Below are positions 7,647 to 16,904 of a DNA stretch of 64,000 bases, piece by piece. The notes beneath the pieces are model-generated. The model saw only the letters and a list, made by a program, of their open reading frames with translations. It did no database searches and was not told the origin of the DNA. Within the stretch, counting starts at the first letter, position 1; the number at the start of each line of letters is the position of its first letter. The stretch is from Ascidiimonas aurantiaca. GTDB lineage: Bacteria; Bacteroidota; Bacteroidia; Flavobacteriales; Flavobacteriaceae. The translations under genes were made by a program, and so were the position numbers. The stretch covers positions 25,882 through 89,881 of the forward strand of contig NZ_JBBEWR010000003.1 in NCBI RefSeq assembly GCF_037646345.1, read 5' to 3'.

Positions 7647-8444
7647 ATGAAAAAAAAACTATCTTTTTATATCTGTATTAGTTTTATTTTAGTAGGGCAT
7701 ACTCAAGAAAACAATCAGGGTATTGTTTACTATGGGCATAAAGAAAGTTTTGGAATGGGTGCTCCCATAGGTTTAGACTACAATGCTTATTTGGTTTTCA
7801 ATTCAAACACATCTACATACGTTTCTCAAAAAGATTCTCTAGAAGGAGGTCCTGTTAAAGAATTCGTGAGAATTAAAACTGAAGATAAGCGTCTTTTTGT
7901 TCATACAAAAATTACGAATACACATGGCTTTATACACCATGTTGACCGAAAGAAAGGACTTTTTATAAGCAGGGATATCGGGTTTCGGTATGTAAAACAG
8001 TCTATCCCAAAAATTAAATGGAATATTGGTAAAGAAACGAAAGTAATAGGTAATTTAAAGTGCTATAAAGCAACCACAGGCTTTAGAGGTAGGGAGTATA
8101 CAGCTTGGTTTACTCTTGAAATACCTTTGCCATTCGGGCCATGGAAGCTGCAGGGTTTACCAGGATTGATACTTGAAGCGTACGACACAAATAAAGAAGT
8201 TTATTTCTATTTCAAATCTATCAAATATCCTACTACCAAAAATATCCCTATCATTAAACCTAATCCTGTTGCCGAAAACAAACATTGGATAACATTTGAA
8301 GAATATAGAACGCAGTTGTATGACACGCATAGAAAAAGGATTGAAAACGGAAGGTTAATGATCGAGCAGGCCGGAATAGATTCTGAAGAAAATAAAGCTT
8401 CTATGAAAATATCATACATTGAAGTTTTTGACAATCTACAATAA
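7647..8444 (+). CDS. GLPGLI family (Porph_ging) secreted protein, module B
   Basis: This 265-residue protein has a signal peptide (MKKKLSFYICISFILVGHTQ). The family core is intact: LKCYKATTGFRGREYTAWF, then IPLPFGPWKLQGLPGLILEAYD. It is much diverged from the module A copies and resembles the module C protein (25231) more, sharing the FRGREY segment, a charged C-terminal extension and the absence of the module A tail. It starts 56 bases after the four-cysteine peptide gene; I see no strong hairpin in that gap. The following barrel gene overlaps its 3' end or begins just after it, so the two are co-translated. Confidence 0.9.
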   Translation: MKKKLSFYICISFILVGHTQENNQGIVYYGHKESFGMGAPIGLDYNAYLVFNSNTSTYVSQKDSLEGGPVKEFVRIKTEDKRLFVHTKITNTHGFIHHVDRKKGLFISRDIGFRYVKQSIPKIKWNIGKETKVIGNLKCYKATTGFRGREYTAWFTLEIPLPFGPWKLQGLPGLILEAYDTNKEVYFYFKSIKYPTTKNIPIIKPNPVAENKHWITFEEYRTQLYDTHRKRIENGRLMIEQAGIDSEENKASMKISYIEVFDNLQ

Positions 8445-11085
8445 AAAAATCTACCCGGCCAATAAACGAATGCTATTAATATTCGTTTTTGTGAGTGTAT
8501 TGTTCTCCCAAATATATGCTCAAAATGTAGTTATACATGGATTTGTAAAAAAATCTAAAAGCGAAGGAATAGAGAATGTCTCTATAGTTGTAGAAAGTAA
8601 ACAATCAAGTATTATAGGCTACACTTTCACCGATGAAAAAGGTCAATACTCTTTACTTCTTTCATATAATAAACAAGACAGTATCAAAGTTATTGCAGAC
8701 CGTTTAGGTTATCAACGAAAAGAAGTAATTTTTCAAATACCCCCTGATCAAACTAAGTTTGAAATTAGCTTTATCCTCAACGAAGAAGCCGAAAAGCTCA
8801 ACGAAGTAGTTCTTGAAGCATGGGAAAAAATCAAAGTAAAAAAAGATACTATAGTTTACAGAGCATCCGCGTTTAGAGACGGAGCGACACAAACCCTGGA
8901 AGATCTACTCAAAAATATACCCGCAATAGATATAAATCAAAGTGGAATGATCAGTGTTAATGGCAAAAGCATTAGTAAACTATTAATTGAAGGCGATGAT
9001 CTTTTTGATGATAAATACAAAATCCTTTCAAGAAACCTGGATGCGGAGGTAATTGATGAAATAGAAATATTAAACAATTTTGAGGACAATCCAGTCTTAA
9101 AAAGTTTTCAGGAATCTGAGAAGGTGGCACTGAATTTAAAGTTAAAAGCAGATAAAAGAAATATATGGTTTGGTAACATAGACGCAGGTACAGGAAGCAA
9201 TGAACAATACCGTGCCTCCATTAATCTTGGATTACTAAAGAAAAAAATTAAGTTTTTTAATTTCTTCAGCGCCAATAATATTGGCAATACATCTTTTGAG
9301 CAAATTGACAATGGCAATACCATTACGGTCTCTGCACAGCAAACCACAAAAAAAACAGAAAAATCAAATAATGAATTGGTAAGTATCGATAATGTATCTG
9401 ACATTAATTTTTCAAGAAACGAAGACATCTTTAACGATTCCTTCATTAATTCCCTCAGTTTTGTAACCTCTTTGTCAAAAAGCACAAAACTAAGAAGCCT
9501 TACATATTATTCATTTGATCAAATAGAGAAACAAAATTCTAACTTCGTTCAATTCTTCATTCAGCCAGATATTGTGACATTTAATGAAAACAATAAACTA
9601 AACATCCGCAATATTGCTTTTGGTAAAGAGTTAGAGTTAAAGTACACTAATAAAGATAAAACCTTTATAAGCTATGATTTCACTTTTGAAAACAGACCTA
9701 CTTCTGTTAATAACAAACTAATTTTTAACACCGATACTATAAATCAACAACTTAACACCAATGCGGTTAACTTTTTTAACCACCTGAATATCACTCAAAA
9801 GCTTTCTGCCAATAAATTATTGGTAACATATGCCTACTTGGGTATTAATAATACAAATCAGGATTTTACTATCCAACCTAACATTTTTGAGGAAAACAAT
9901 CAAGGTGAATCGTCAATTAACCAAAATTTAGATACCCCTCTAAATTACTATGGGATATCAACCGAACTAATAGGTAAAAACGAACACTCCAATTACAGCG
10001 TTGAGTTAACGGCGCAAGTTGATGTTGACAAGATAAATTCTCGATTTAGTTCAAACAATTTTTCGATTGACAGCCTTTTAAACAACACAAAATATCAAAA
10101 TTCCAGTTTAGGTGCTATTGGCACTTATAAATATAAAATTTCTCAAAAATTAAGTATTAATAGTTCTATTTCTTTATCTCAGAATCTTATTGATTATAAT
10201 AACAGGAAATATCGTTTCTTTTTTGTGAATCCTCAAATGCAAATAAAACTTAGGAAAACGCGGCTGGGAGATTTTACTTTGGGATATCATTTTCAAAATG
10301 AGTTACCTGTAATTGATTATTTAAACGAAAATTTTGTTTTAAGGAATTATAGAACGTTTAATCGCGGATTTAATGATATTGAGACCCTTGCTAATCACAA
10401 CCTCAGGTTCAATTATTTTTTAAATAAACACAAGAAGCGCTTTTTGATCAATTCTTTTTTGATTGTTGGTATATCTAACAACAGTTTTGGTATTGAAACT
10501 AATGTAAACGAAAACCTGAACCTAAACCAATTTCGCTTACTGGATGGAAAAAGATTTGTAAGCTATAATTTTAATTTTACCAAATACATAAGACCTCTTT
10601 CAACCAGTTTTAGATTGAGTACACAACATACATGGACAGATATACCTATTAGCATCAACAGTATTACCAGTAAGCTTAATAACTATAATGCCAACTACCG
10701 GTTTCAGGGTACTACTTATTTTAATATACCCGTTAACTTCAAGTTTCATTTACAGGCTAATTTTTCAAGAGGAGACTTCCAAGGCCAAAGTTCTACCAAT
10801 CAATATTTTGAAAGTGAACTTACTAGTAAATTAAAGCTTTCGGAAAAATGGTATGCGCAATCTACCAATAATTTCTATCGAATTAACCAAAATGACTTTC
10901 TCTTTGTTAATTTTTCTGTAAACCATACTCCTGAAAAAAGTCGATGGTCATATCAACTCACCGGAAACAATTTGACCAATATTAATAATTATGAAAATGT
11001 TCTTATTACAGAATTTCAAAGAAACGAATCTCGTTTTAGAATTATACCCAGATATATAATATTAACTGCAAAATATAGGTTTTAA
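8419..11085 (+). CDS. Outer-membrane beta-barrel with regulatory-like and plug domains (module B)
   Basis: This is 888 residues from the TTG at 8419, which overlaps the GLPGLI gene by 26 bases. An ATG at 8470 would give 871 residues. The TTG start supplies the lysines expected before the hydrophobic signal segment (MLLIFVFVSVLFSQIYAQ), so I prefer it, without certainty. The order is signal peptide, carboxypeptidase-regulatory-like domain (to about residue 130, LNEVVLEA), plug-like domain (LEDLLKNIPAIDINQSG, VIDEIEILNN), then barrel to a C-terminal KYRF. It is a distant paralogue of the barrels at 4479 and 26055 and is visibly more AT-rich than the one at 4479. Confidence 0.87.
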   Translation: MKFLTIYNKKIYPANKRMLLIFVFVSVLFSQIYAQNVVIHGFVKKSKSEGIENVSIVVESKQSSIIGYTFTDEKGQYSLLLSYNKQDSIKVIADRLGYQRKEVIFQIPPDQTKFEISFILNEEAEKLNEVVLEAWEKIKVKKDTIVYRASAFRDGATQTLEDLLKNIPAIDINQSGMISVNGKSISKLLIEGDDLFDDKYKILSRNLDAEVIDEIEILNNFEDNPVLKSFQESEKVALNLKLKADKRNIWFGNIDAGTGSNEQYRASINLGLLKKKIKFFNFFSANNIGNTSFEQIDNGNTITVSAQQTTKKTEKSNNELVSIDNVSDINFSRNEDIFNDSFINSLSFVTSLSKSTKLRSLTYYSFDQIEKQNSNFVQFFIQPDIVTFNENNKLNIRNIAFGKELELKYTNKDKTFISYDFTFENRPTSVNNKLIFNTDTINQQLNTNAVNFFNHLNITQKLSANKLLVTYAYLGINNTNQDFTIQPNIFEENNQGESSINQNLDTPLNYYGISTELIGKNEHSNYSVELTAQVDVDKINSRFSSNNFSIDSLLNNTKYQNSSLGAIGTYKYKISQKLSINSSISLSQNLIDYNNRKYRFFFVNPQMQIKLRKTRLGDFTLGYHFQNELPVIDYLNENFVLRNYRTFNRGFNDIETLANHNLRFNYFLNKHKKRFLINSFLIVGISNNSFGIETNVNENLNLNQFRLLDGKRFVSYNFNFTKYIRPLSTSFRLSTQHTWTDIPISINSITSKLNNYNANYRFQGTTYFNIPVNFKFHLQANFSRGDFQGQSSTNQYFESELTSKLKLSEKWYAQSTNNFYRINQNDFLFVNFSVNHTPEKSRWSYQLTGNNLTNINNYENVLITEFQRNESRFRIIPRYIILTAKYRF

Positions 11086-11355
11086 AAATGCTCTATGGTT
11101 TCTTTCAAAACGCATTATTGTTTTTTAACCTTTTTAAATGTTTGAACATCAAAATTTTGTATAACATATTACACAATAGCGTAAAAACCTATTTTTTTCA
11201 AGATAAATTACTTACTTTTATAACCCTAGGAAAGGTATATCTTACCTCTACACTGTTTAACATGGTATAAACCCTTTCTACAAACTATGTATATGGCCGA
11301 TACCCCCCTAAAATTCCCGTTCTCTATCTAAAAAACTTTCCAAAAAGTCTGAAGT
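11086..11355. other. Intergenic, no gene recognised
   Basis: AT-rich gap between module B and the DUF4157 gene. A 60-residue frame at 11088-11270 is low-complexity and has no signal peptide or family look, so I do not call it. The gap probably holds the terminator of module B and the promoter of the next gene, but I find no clean hairpin. Confidence 0.5.
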
Positions 11356-13848
11356 ATGCGTATCCCTTTTGAGAAAACAGAACCACGTACAAACCCTGCA
11401 CTCTCAAAAACGAGTGATCTCCAACAAAAGCAGGTATCTGCTCATAATTTCCCCAAAAATGCATTGCAGCACAAATTGTACGGGTACGCCAATACCAGTG
11501 ACCGGGTATTGCAACTAAAAACCGTTCAGGGTATGGCAAACAGCAGTGTTCAGTCACGGCAGATGCAGCAATGGGCAACAAAGGCACATATATATGCTGA
11601 GCAGCGAAACCTGCCGGTTCAGCCAAAAACGAACCAAACAGGACTGCCCGACCAGCTTAAAACTGGAATTGAAAGCCTTTCAGGCTATGCTATGGATGAT
11701 GTAAAAGTACATTATCATTCTGCCAAACCGGCACAGCTACAGGCACATGCCTATACCCGGGGTACAAATATTTATGTGGCACCGGGGCAGGAAAAACACC
11801 TGCCACACGAAACGTGGCACGTAGTACAACAGAAACAGGGACGGGTACAGCCTACTTTGCAACTAAAAGGTAAAATACCGGTAAACGATGACCCCGGACT
11901 GGAAAAGGAGGCCGATATAATGGGTGCCAGGGCACTATCTGCCACCAGCACTTTGCAGACACTGCAAACCGCCGGCCAGTCATTTGGCTCACAGTTAACC
12001 GTTCAGCGTGTCGGGTTGGGAGGCTGGCTGAGCAGTTATTACGGTGACGGGATGAAAAAAGAAGAGGGACAGCCAGATATGCCTGTATCCAACTCCCGCC
12101 GTATCTGGGGCGGCTGGCTCGACTCTGGTATATCACTGGCCAAAAACTGGTATGGCAGGCACGACCCGGAAAAGCATCCTGAAGGACTCGCTCCACATGA
12201 TTTGGAAAATGAGGAAACCCTGGAAGCTTTTGAGGCCCGTAAAAAAAGCTGGGAAAGTGGGGAAAGAAGAAAGGGGAAGGCTGCTGGGGCCGCAGGTGGC
12301 CTCCTCGGTAGCCTTGGAGGCATTTTCCCTAATCTGGGATATGATGCATATACCCTCTGGCCTGCAGCAAAAGGTTTGCATAAGCATACCAAAAATGCTA
12401 TGGATCTGGCCGATAAAGATGTAGAAGATGTACCCGAATCCAATTCATGGTACGGGGTGCTGGGCAGAAAAGCACAGTCACTGGGAACTTCAGTATTATC
12501 GCCTGTGATACGCGGCGTGGGTAGTGCCTTTAAGCAACAGGGAAACAACGAGGAAAAATCACCGAAATATGGCGCTATGGGTGATACTTTTCACTGGATG
12601 AGCGACAAAGGTGATGGAACAGAAGGCAGCGGATGGGATAAATTTGGTGCGCTGTTGCATACGGGCATCGGTACTCTGGCCCAACTGGGAGTAGGTACTG
12701 CCACCGGTATTATGAAAAGTGGCAAAAACATTACCGATTATGTTGCCGGGAAAATAGGCCCCGGCCCCATCTCATCAGTTACCGGGCCTTTTATGTTACA
12801 CCAGGGGCTGGAAGCAGGAGGAATGACCGGCGATACACTGAAAAAAATTCAGGAAGCCATTGACGGCAATAAAACCGATACCGGAAAAGTTGAAAAAATT
12901 GATGAACTTCTAAAATCGCATGAAAAAGACGGAAAGGTTAGTACAACCCTGGGTGAAATAGGGAGTTCGCTGGATCAGGCAGGGGCCCTTTCACAGGTAG
13001 TTTCCGGGGCTATGAATATCCCCTCTGCACTATTAAACTACATATATGCCGATAAAAGCACTCCTGTTAAAAAAGGGGTAGCAAAACACAGTGGCCTGGA
13101 ACAGGGAAAAGAGGCTGCCAGTAACCTGCTACGTGGCGGATTCTTTGCTGCCACGGATATTGCCAAAGGAGATGAAGCTACCAAAACTTCACAATGGCTG
13201 GGGCTTACCAAGCTTTTTGGAACCAGCGGCTCAAAAGCCGGTACTACCGCTTCTGCCCTGGGTTATACCTCTACCGGAATTTATTCTGCTTATCATCTCT
13301 GGAAAGCCGGTTGGGCAGGAAAAGCCTGGTATGACCTGAATAAGGTTAAAAACGCAGCTCATACTGATGACCATATGAATTCTATGGATGATAACGTGCC
13401 TTCTCCGGTTACCCCTACCGATAAATTTCTCAATTATGCTACCGATAAGAAAAAAAGTGCTTTCTACAGAAATTCCTTAGCTTTGGCAGGAACCGGAGCC
13501 GCCCTGTTGGGTGGCGCAGGTGTGGCCACAGCCATTGGCCTGGGGCTGGGAGGCGTACAGCTTTGGCACTGGCTCTCTTCTAAAAAAGGAGGAAGCGAGC
13601 GCCAACGAAAAGCCACATGGCTGGTGAACCAGTATATGGATCACGCAAAATATACAAATAATGCACATATAGCCAACATTGGTAAGGCCCTTATCCCGTC
13701 TGATTTAAGGAAGCTTATGGACAACGTACGACAACAAAGGCATGGTAACGTGCAGGATCCGAATCCCGATTTTGTTGACCCGGATCACGGTAACAAACTT
13801 CGTGACGAGGCGATCACTGCCGTAGAAAATGAATTGTCCAGCTGGTAA
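11356..13848 (+). CDS. DUF4157 (eCIS-core) domain protein
   Basis: This 830-residue protein lacks a signal peptide. Residues 97-165 or so are a DUF4157 domain with its hallmark metalloprotease-like motif H151-E-T-W-H155 followed by VVQQ, after YAMDDVKVHYHSAKPAQL and a TRGTNIYVAPGQ segment. DUF4157 proteins are commonly coded with extracellular contractile injection systems (eCIS), as effectors or assembly-linked proteins. The remaining 650 residues contain glycine/alanine-rich hydrophobic stretches, for example around residues 710-735, which could insert in membranes. No sheath, tube or baseplate genes occur in this window, so it is an orphan here. The next gene starts six bases later and is probably its partner. 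Confidence 0.85.
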   Translation: MRIPFEKTEPRTNPALSKTSDLQQKQVSAHNFPKNALQHKLYGYANTSDRVLQLKTVQGMANSSVQSRQMQQWATKAHIYAEQRNLPVQPKTNQTGLPDQLKTGIESLSGYAMDDVKVHYHSAKPAQLQAHAYTRGTNIYVAPGQEKHLPHETWHVVQQKQGRVQPTLQLKGKIPVNDDPGLEKEADIMGARALSATSTLQTLQTAGQSFGSQLTVQRVGLGGWLSSYYGDGMKKEEGQPDMPVSNSRRIWGGWLDSGISLAKNWYGRHDPEKHPEGLAPHDLENEETLEAFEARKKSWESGERRKGKAAGAAGGLLGSLGGIFPNLGYDAYTLWPAAKGLHKHTKNAMDLADKDVEDVPESNSWYGVLGRKAQSLGTSVLSPVIRGVGSAFKQQGNNEEKSPKYGAMGDTFHWMSDKGDGTEGSGWDKFGALLHTGIGTLAQLGVGTATGIMKSGKNITDYVAGKIGPGPISSVTGPFMLHQGLEAGGMTGDTLKKIQEAIDGNKTDTGKVEKIDELLKSHEKDGKVSTTLGEIGSSLDQAGALSQVVSGAMNIPSALLNYIYADKSTPVKKGVAKHSGLEQGKEAASNLLRGGFFAATDIAKGDEATKTSQWLGLTKLFGTSGSKAGTTASALGYTSTGIYSAYHLWKAGWAGKAWYDLNKVKNAAHTDDHMNSMDDNVPSPVTPTDKFLNYATDKKKSAFYRNSLALAGTGAALLGGAGVATAIGLGLGGVQLWHWLSSKKGGSERQRKATWLVNQYMDHAKYTNNAHIANIGKALIPSDLRKLMDNVRQQRHGNVQDPNPDFVDPDHGNKLRDEAITAVENELSSW

Positions 13849-13853
13849 CCCTT

Positions 13854-14429
13854 TTGTGCCAGGATCTTAAAAAATACTCTGTTATGTTAGCAATTGCAAA
13901 AAAATTTGAAGAAGAAGGGTTTACATGTTCCCTTATCAAAGCCGGATCTGACGGCGTTACTCCTTTTGATCAGTTATTCATTTTGATGGAAAGTAAAACA
14001 CAGGAGGTTCAGGCGCGCCTGGAGCTCATGAAAATTCCCGATGCTTCCGGAGAAGATATCTATCAGTTTGTCATGCCACTGGCTGCAGGTATAAACGGTG
14101 AAAGATTTGCCGATGTAAGCAGGCTGCTCCTTTTTATTAACGAACAACTTCCGCTTTTGGGTTTTGGGCTCAATGAGGCCCATGCACTGGTATATTTTAA
14201 AAGTATGTTACCGGTAGAAGGTAATGCTATACCCCATACTGTTTTGATAAAAACGGCCCGCCTTATCTATACCTTTGCCCGGATTTTTGAAGCTCCTATT
14301 CTGCAACTGGCCAATGACCGCATTACACACACGCAGGCCGTAGAAATGGTAAAAGGGCTACTGCAGAAAGCCACGGCAGCCAAAGCACTTGACGATCTTT
14401 ATAAAAAGGCATCTGCCAGTGATACATAG
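13854..14429 (+). CDS. Small cytosolic protein paired with the DUF4157 gene
   Basis: This is 191 residues from the TTG at 13854, or 181 from the ATG at 13884 (MLAIAKKFEEEGF). It starts just after the DUF4157 stop, so co-transcription is nearly certain. I see no signal peptide or membrane segment. An N-terminal stretch alternating helix and strand (KKFEEEGFTCSL...FDQLFILMES) followed by a helical second half is reminiscent of type III chaperone/YbjN-like folds, but no signature is diagnostic. A role as chaperone, loader or immunity protein for the large neighbour is inference from position and size. Confidence 0.7.
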   Translation: MCQDLKKYSVMLAIAKKFEEEGFTCSLIKAGSDGVTPFDQLFILMESKTQEVQARLELMKIPDASGEDIYQFVMPLAAGINGERFADVSRLLLFINEQLPLLGFGLNEAHALVYFKSMLPVEGNAIPHTVLIKTARLIYTFARIFEAPILQLANDRITHTQAVEMVKGLLQKATAAKALDDLYKKASASDT

Positions 14430-14743
14430 TGTTTATAAAACCTTCTTGTTTTTATTATTCTGCGATACCCTGTACCCTGTACATTTTGCCTGTGAAAGCG
14501 TGCGAAAACAGTTCCTGAAAAAAGTACAGTGAATTTTGCAGTTGCCAATTGAAAGGTCATGGCTAAAAAAGACAATACCAGTAAGAAAGTAATCATTAGT
14601 GCAGCATCTGCAAACGCTTCAGGCCTCAGCCAACGACCCAGCAACACATTGTACAGATAATTACCAGCATTTACCAGCAACATACCCAGCATAAAAAACC
14701 GTCCGGAAGTTAAATTGGATACACGTAATTTAGATAATTGCAA
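14399..14743 (-). pseudogene. Fragment of a multi-span flippase-like membrane protein
   Basis: The 114-residue reverse-strand frame begins with a stretch that looks like the first two membrane spans of a Wzx/oligosaccharide-flippase type protein (FMLGMLLVNAGNYLYNVLLGRWL, ADAALMITFLLVLSF). After about residue 75 the sequence turns into unrelated basic residues. Full proteins of this kind have 400 residues or more, so this is a truncated remnant. Its 3' end overlaps the end of the gene on the other strand by 31 bases. The sequence beyond shows no continuation in any frame that I can follow. Confidence 0.5.
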
Positions 14744-15175
14744 AAAATTGGTTTTAAACGATTTAGGAACATGGATTTGTACAAATATAAGTTTTTAAAG
14801 ATTTATCCTACCTGTTAATGAAAAAAGAACGTGTGAAATAGTCATATAGTATCAAAACAAAAGCCTTTTTTCTAACCTGCTTTTTTCCGTTTTCTTTTCT
14901 CAAAAAAGATTTCCCGGGAGTAACCATCAAGTTTGTTTCCCGTTTATCACATACATCAAGTTATTTTCATACATTCGATATACCTGATCTCCGCTTTTTA
15001 TATACCAAACTTTGTTGTTCAATATGAAATTAGTGGTTGGGGGTATTCTTCTCTTTTATTCGATTTGCAGCATTTCGGGGCTTTGCATCATTAAAATAGC
15101 AAAAAATGGCCTATACGCAAGACTAGCAGAGATACGCCTGTTTTTATTTATATTTGTTAAAATGATTGCTATAAA
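14744..15175. other. Intergenic, no gene recognised
   Basis: About 430 AT-rich bases between the flippase fragment and the PAS gene. I see no open frame, RNA gene or convincing terminator. It should contain the promoter for the gene at 15176. Confidence 0.5.
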
Positions 15176-15775
15176 ATGTTAGAAAAAATAAAAGTACATT
15201 CAAAAAGTACTAAGCACAATCTTTGTGATATGATGTCTTTGGATATTTATCTTTCGTATTTAAATACGGAAGATTATCAAAAAATTAAAGACACTATAAA
15301 GCCACAAACTACCAGGGTTATGCCTCTTTTAAGCTGGGATCTGTACAGTGAGCATTATTTTAATATCTCGAAGACTTTTAAAAGAACACGGGATATTCTG
15401 GAGGTAAAATCGCTGGCAGAAAAATGGAACTGGCGAAACAATATTGATGCTATTTTTAAAGATCAGTCTTTTGAAGCACTCATTATAACGAATGCAGAAC
15501 GCCATATTTTATGGGTAAATGATGGCTTTACAGAGATGACCGGTTATTCAAAAAAATATGCGCTACAAAAAGTACCGGGGTTTTTGCAGGGGCCCAGTAC
15601 CTGTGAAAAAACAAGGATGCGATTTCGGGAAAAACTAAAAGCCAATAAACCGTTTACCGAAGTTATCACCAATTATAAAAAAGACCACACGCCTTACACA
15701 TGCGAAGTAAAAATATTTCCTCTTTACGATTATGATACTACGCATTTCCTGGCACTTGAAAAACAGGTGGTATAG
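15176..15775 (+). CDS. LOV-like PAS domain protein without the adduct cysteine
   Basis: This is a 199-residue cytosolic protein. Residues 90-199 form a PAS domain with strong LOV-type features: TGY at 122-124, GFLQGPST at 135-142 matching the LOV helix, N166-Y-K-K-D matching NYRKDG, and a C-terminal FLALEKQ. The cysteine that forms the flavin adduct in LOV domains (NCRFLQG) is replaced by proline 134 (VPGFLQG), and the second flavin-contact asparagine is C176. N-terminal residues 1-90 are of unknown type. There is no output domain, so it would act by protein contact. It may bind flavin without the usual photocycle, or be a redox or ligand sensor. Confidence 0.8.
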   Translation: MLEKIKVHSKSTKHNLCDMMSLDIYLSYLNTEDYQKIKDTIKPQTTRVMPLLSWDLYSEHYFNISKTFKRTRDILEVKSLAEKWNWRNNIDAIFKDQSFEALIITNAERHILWVNDGFTEMTGYSKKYALQKVPGFLQGPSTCEKTRMRFREKLKANKPFTEVITNYKKDHTPYTCEVKIFPLYDYDTTHFLALEKQVV

Positions 15776-15814
15776 CAATTCACTTTAGTTTCTGCTTACT
15801 AAATATAAAAATTA

Positions 15815-15840
15815 AAATAGCGGGCAAGCCCGCTATTTCT
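15815..15840. terminator. Bidirectional intrinsic terminator
   Basis: AAATAGCGGGC (15815-15825) pairs perfectly with GCCCGCTATTT (15828-15838), with T-rich sequence on both flanks when read from either strand. It serves the PAS gene ending at 15775 and the convergent lipoprotein gene ending at 15894. Confidence 0.85.
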
Positions 15841-15893
15841 TTAATACATAATGTTTGACAACCATAGGTTGTACTTAAAAATGGTCTACTTTC

Positions 15894-16904
15894 TTAACTT
15901 TTTGAGAGTATGGTTATTTCATTTGCACTTAGCGGGCGATTGTAGATCCTAACTTCATCAATAGCCCCGTCAAAAGGATAACAGGGTCCTCTGAAACAGC
16001 TACCCATCCCTATTTGAAAAGGCCTTTCTGACTCCTGAAATTCATCACAATTTACCGCACCCTGTTCAAAATTACGTTGATCGCTTTGTATGCCGTCAAT
16101 ATACAGTTTGAATCCGGAGGGGTCATAAGTGCCGTTCCAGGTGGCTGCTACATGGTACCATTTTTCGGTTTCCAGTTCTGCGTCTAAAGTAGCTCTTCCG
16201 GTAAGGTCATCACTATCAACTGCATAAAATACATTGAGTTGCCCTCCTTCTATTAAACCAAACACAAACCCAATTCTTTCATTACAGCTGCCGCCGGCTC
16301 CGGTACCGTTATAATTGGAAAGTATTCGATGCGTACCATCGTTAGCAGTTAAATAGATCCAGGCCGCAAATGTGGCCCCTTCACTCAGGTTCTGGTCTAT
16401 TTCTACCGAGGTCGTGATCGAATCGTTTACGCCGTTAAACAAATATGCCTGGTCTTCTTTATCATTTCTGTCTTTAAATAGGGAAAGTCCCGGTGATAAG
16501 GTACCATTAAAACTGTTCTCACTTTCATCCTGAGCATTTCCTGAAAAAGGGTAAAAAGCGAGAAGGCCCCTGGTAGGTACTACCACAATCTCTTTTTTTA
16601 TGGTGCTGGTTTCCTCAAGGCCAAAAACTTTTAATGATACTTCATATATTCCCGGTTCTGAAAAGGTTATTTCAGGATTTTTTTCTGTAGATGTGGAGGG
16701 AGTACCTCCTTCAAAAGTCCACTCTCTTCGAAAAGGCAATCCTTTGGATAAATCGGTAAATTGTATCTGTTTGTCTTCATCTACCACAAAATCACTGTCT
16801 ATCTCAAAAAGGGCGGTTAGGTTTTCCAGTTTTTCATCATCATCGGAACATGCCGACAATACGATAAAAGAGGTAAGCATAAGTTTCAAAAAAAGGTTTT
16901 TCAT
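15894..16904 (-). CDS. PKD/LamG-domain surface lipoprotein
   Basis: I start at the ATG at 16904, giving 336 residues beginning with a lipoprotein signal (MKNLFLKLMLTSFIVLSAC, lipobox LSAC, then SDDDE, a typical surface-export-like acidic stretch). An upstream in-frame ATG at 16937 would spoil the signal. Residues 25-105 or so form a PKD-like domain (WTFEGGTPSTST, GIYEVSLKVFG). Residues 115-336 form a concanavalin-like LamG domain (LLAFYPFSGNAQDES, LYIDGIQSD, IDEVRIYNRPLSANEI). Such lipoproteins bind carbohydrate or matrix at the cell surface. No enzyme or SusCD genes stand next to it, so the ligand is unknown. Confidence 0.85.
   Translation of the reverse strand: MKNLFLKLMLTSFIVLSACSDDDEKLENLTALFEIDSDFVVDEDKQIQFTDLSKGLPFRREWTFEGGTPSTSTEKNPEITFSEPGIYEVSLKVFGLEETSTIKKEIVVVPTRGLLAFYPFSGNAQDESENSFNGTLSPGLSLFKDRNDKEDQAYLFNGVNDSITTSVEIDQNLSEGATFAAWIYLTANDGTHRILSNYNGTGAGGSCNERIGFVFGLIEGGQLNVFYAVDSDDLTGRATLDAELETEKWYHVAATWNGTYDPSGFKLYIDGIQSDQRNFEQGAVNCDEFQESERPFQIGMGSCFRGPCYPFDGAIDEVRIYNRPLSANEITILSKS

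Noticed and set aside
11088..11270. 60-residue forward frame after the module B barrel
   Set aside because: Low-complexity Phe/Leu/Asn composition, no signal peptide with proper n-region, very AT-rich DNA; likely chance frame.
14399..14743. Reading the reverse frame as an intact small membrane protein
   Set aside because: Only the first 75 residues have flippase-like membrane character; the remainder is unrelated, so fragment is the better reading.
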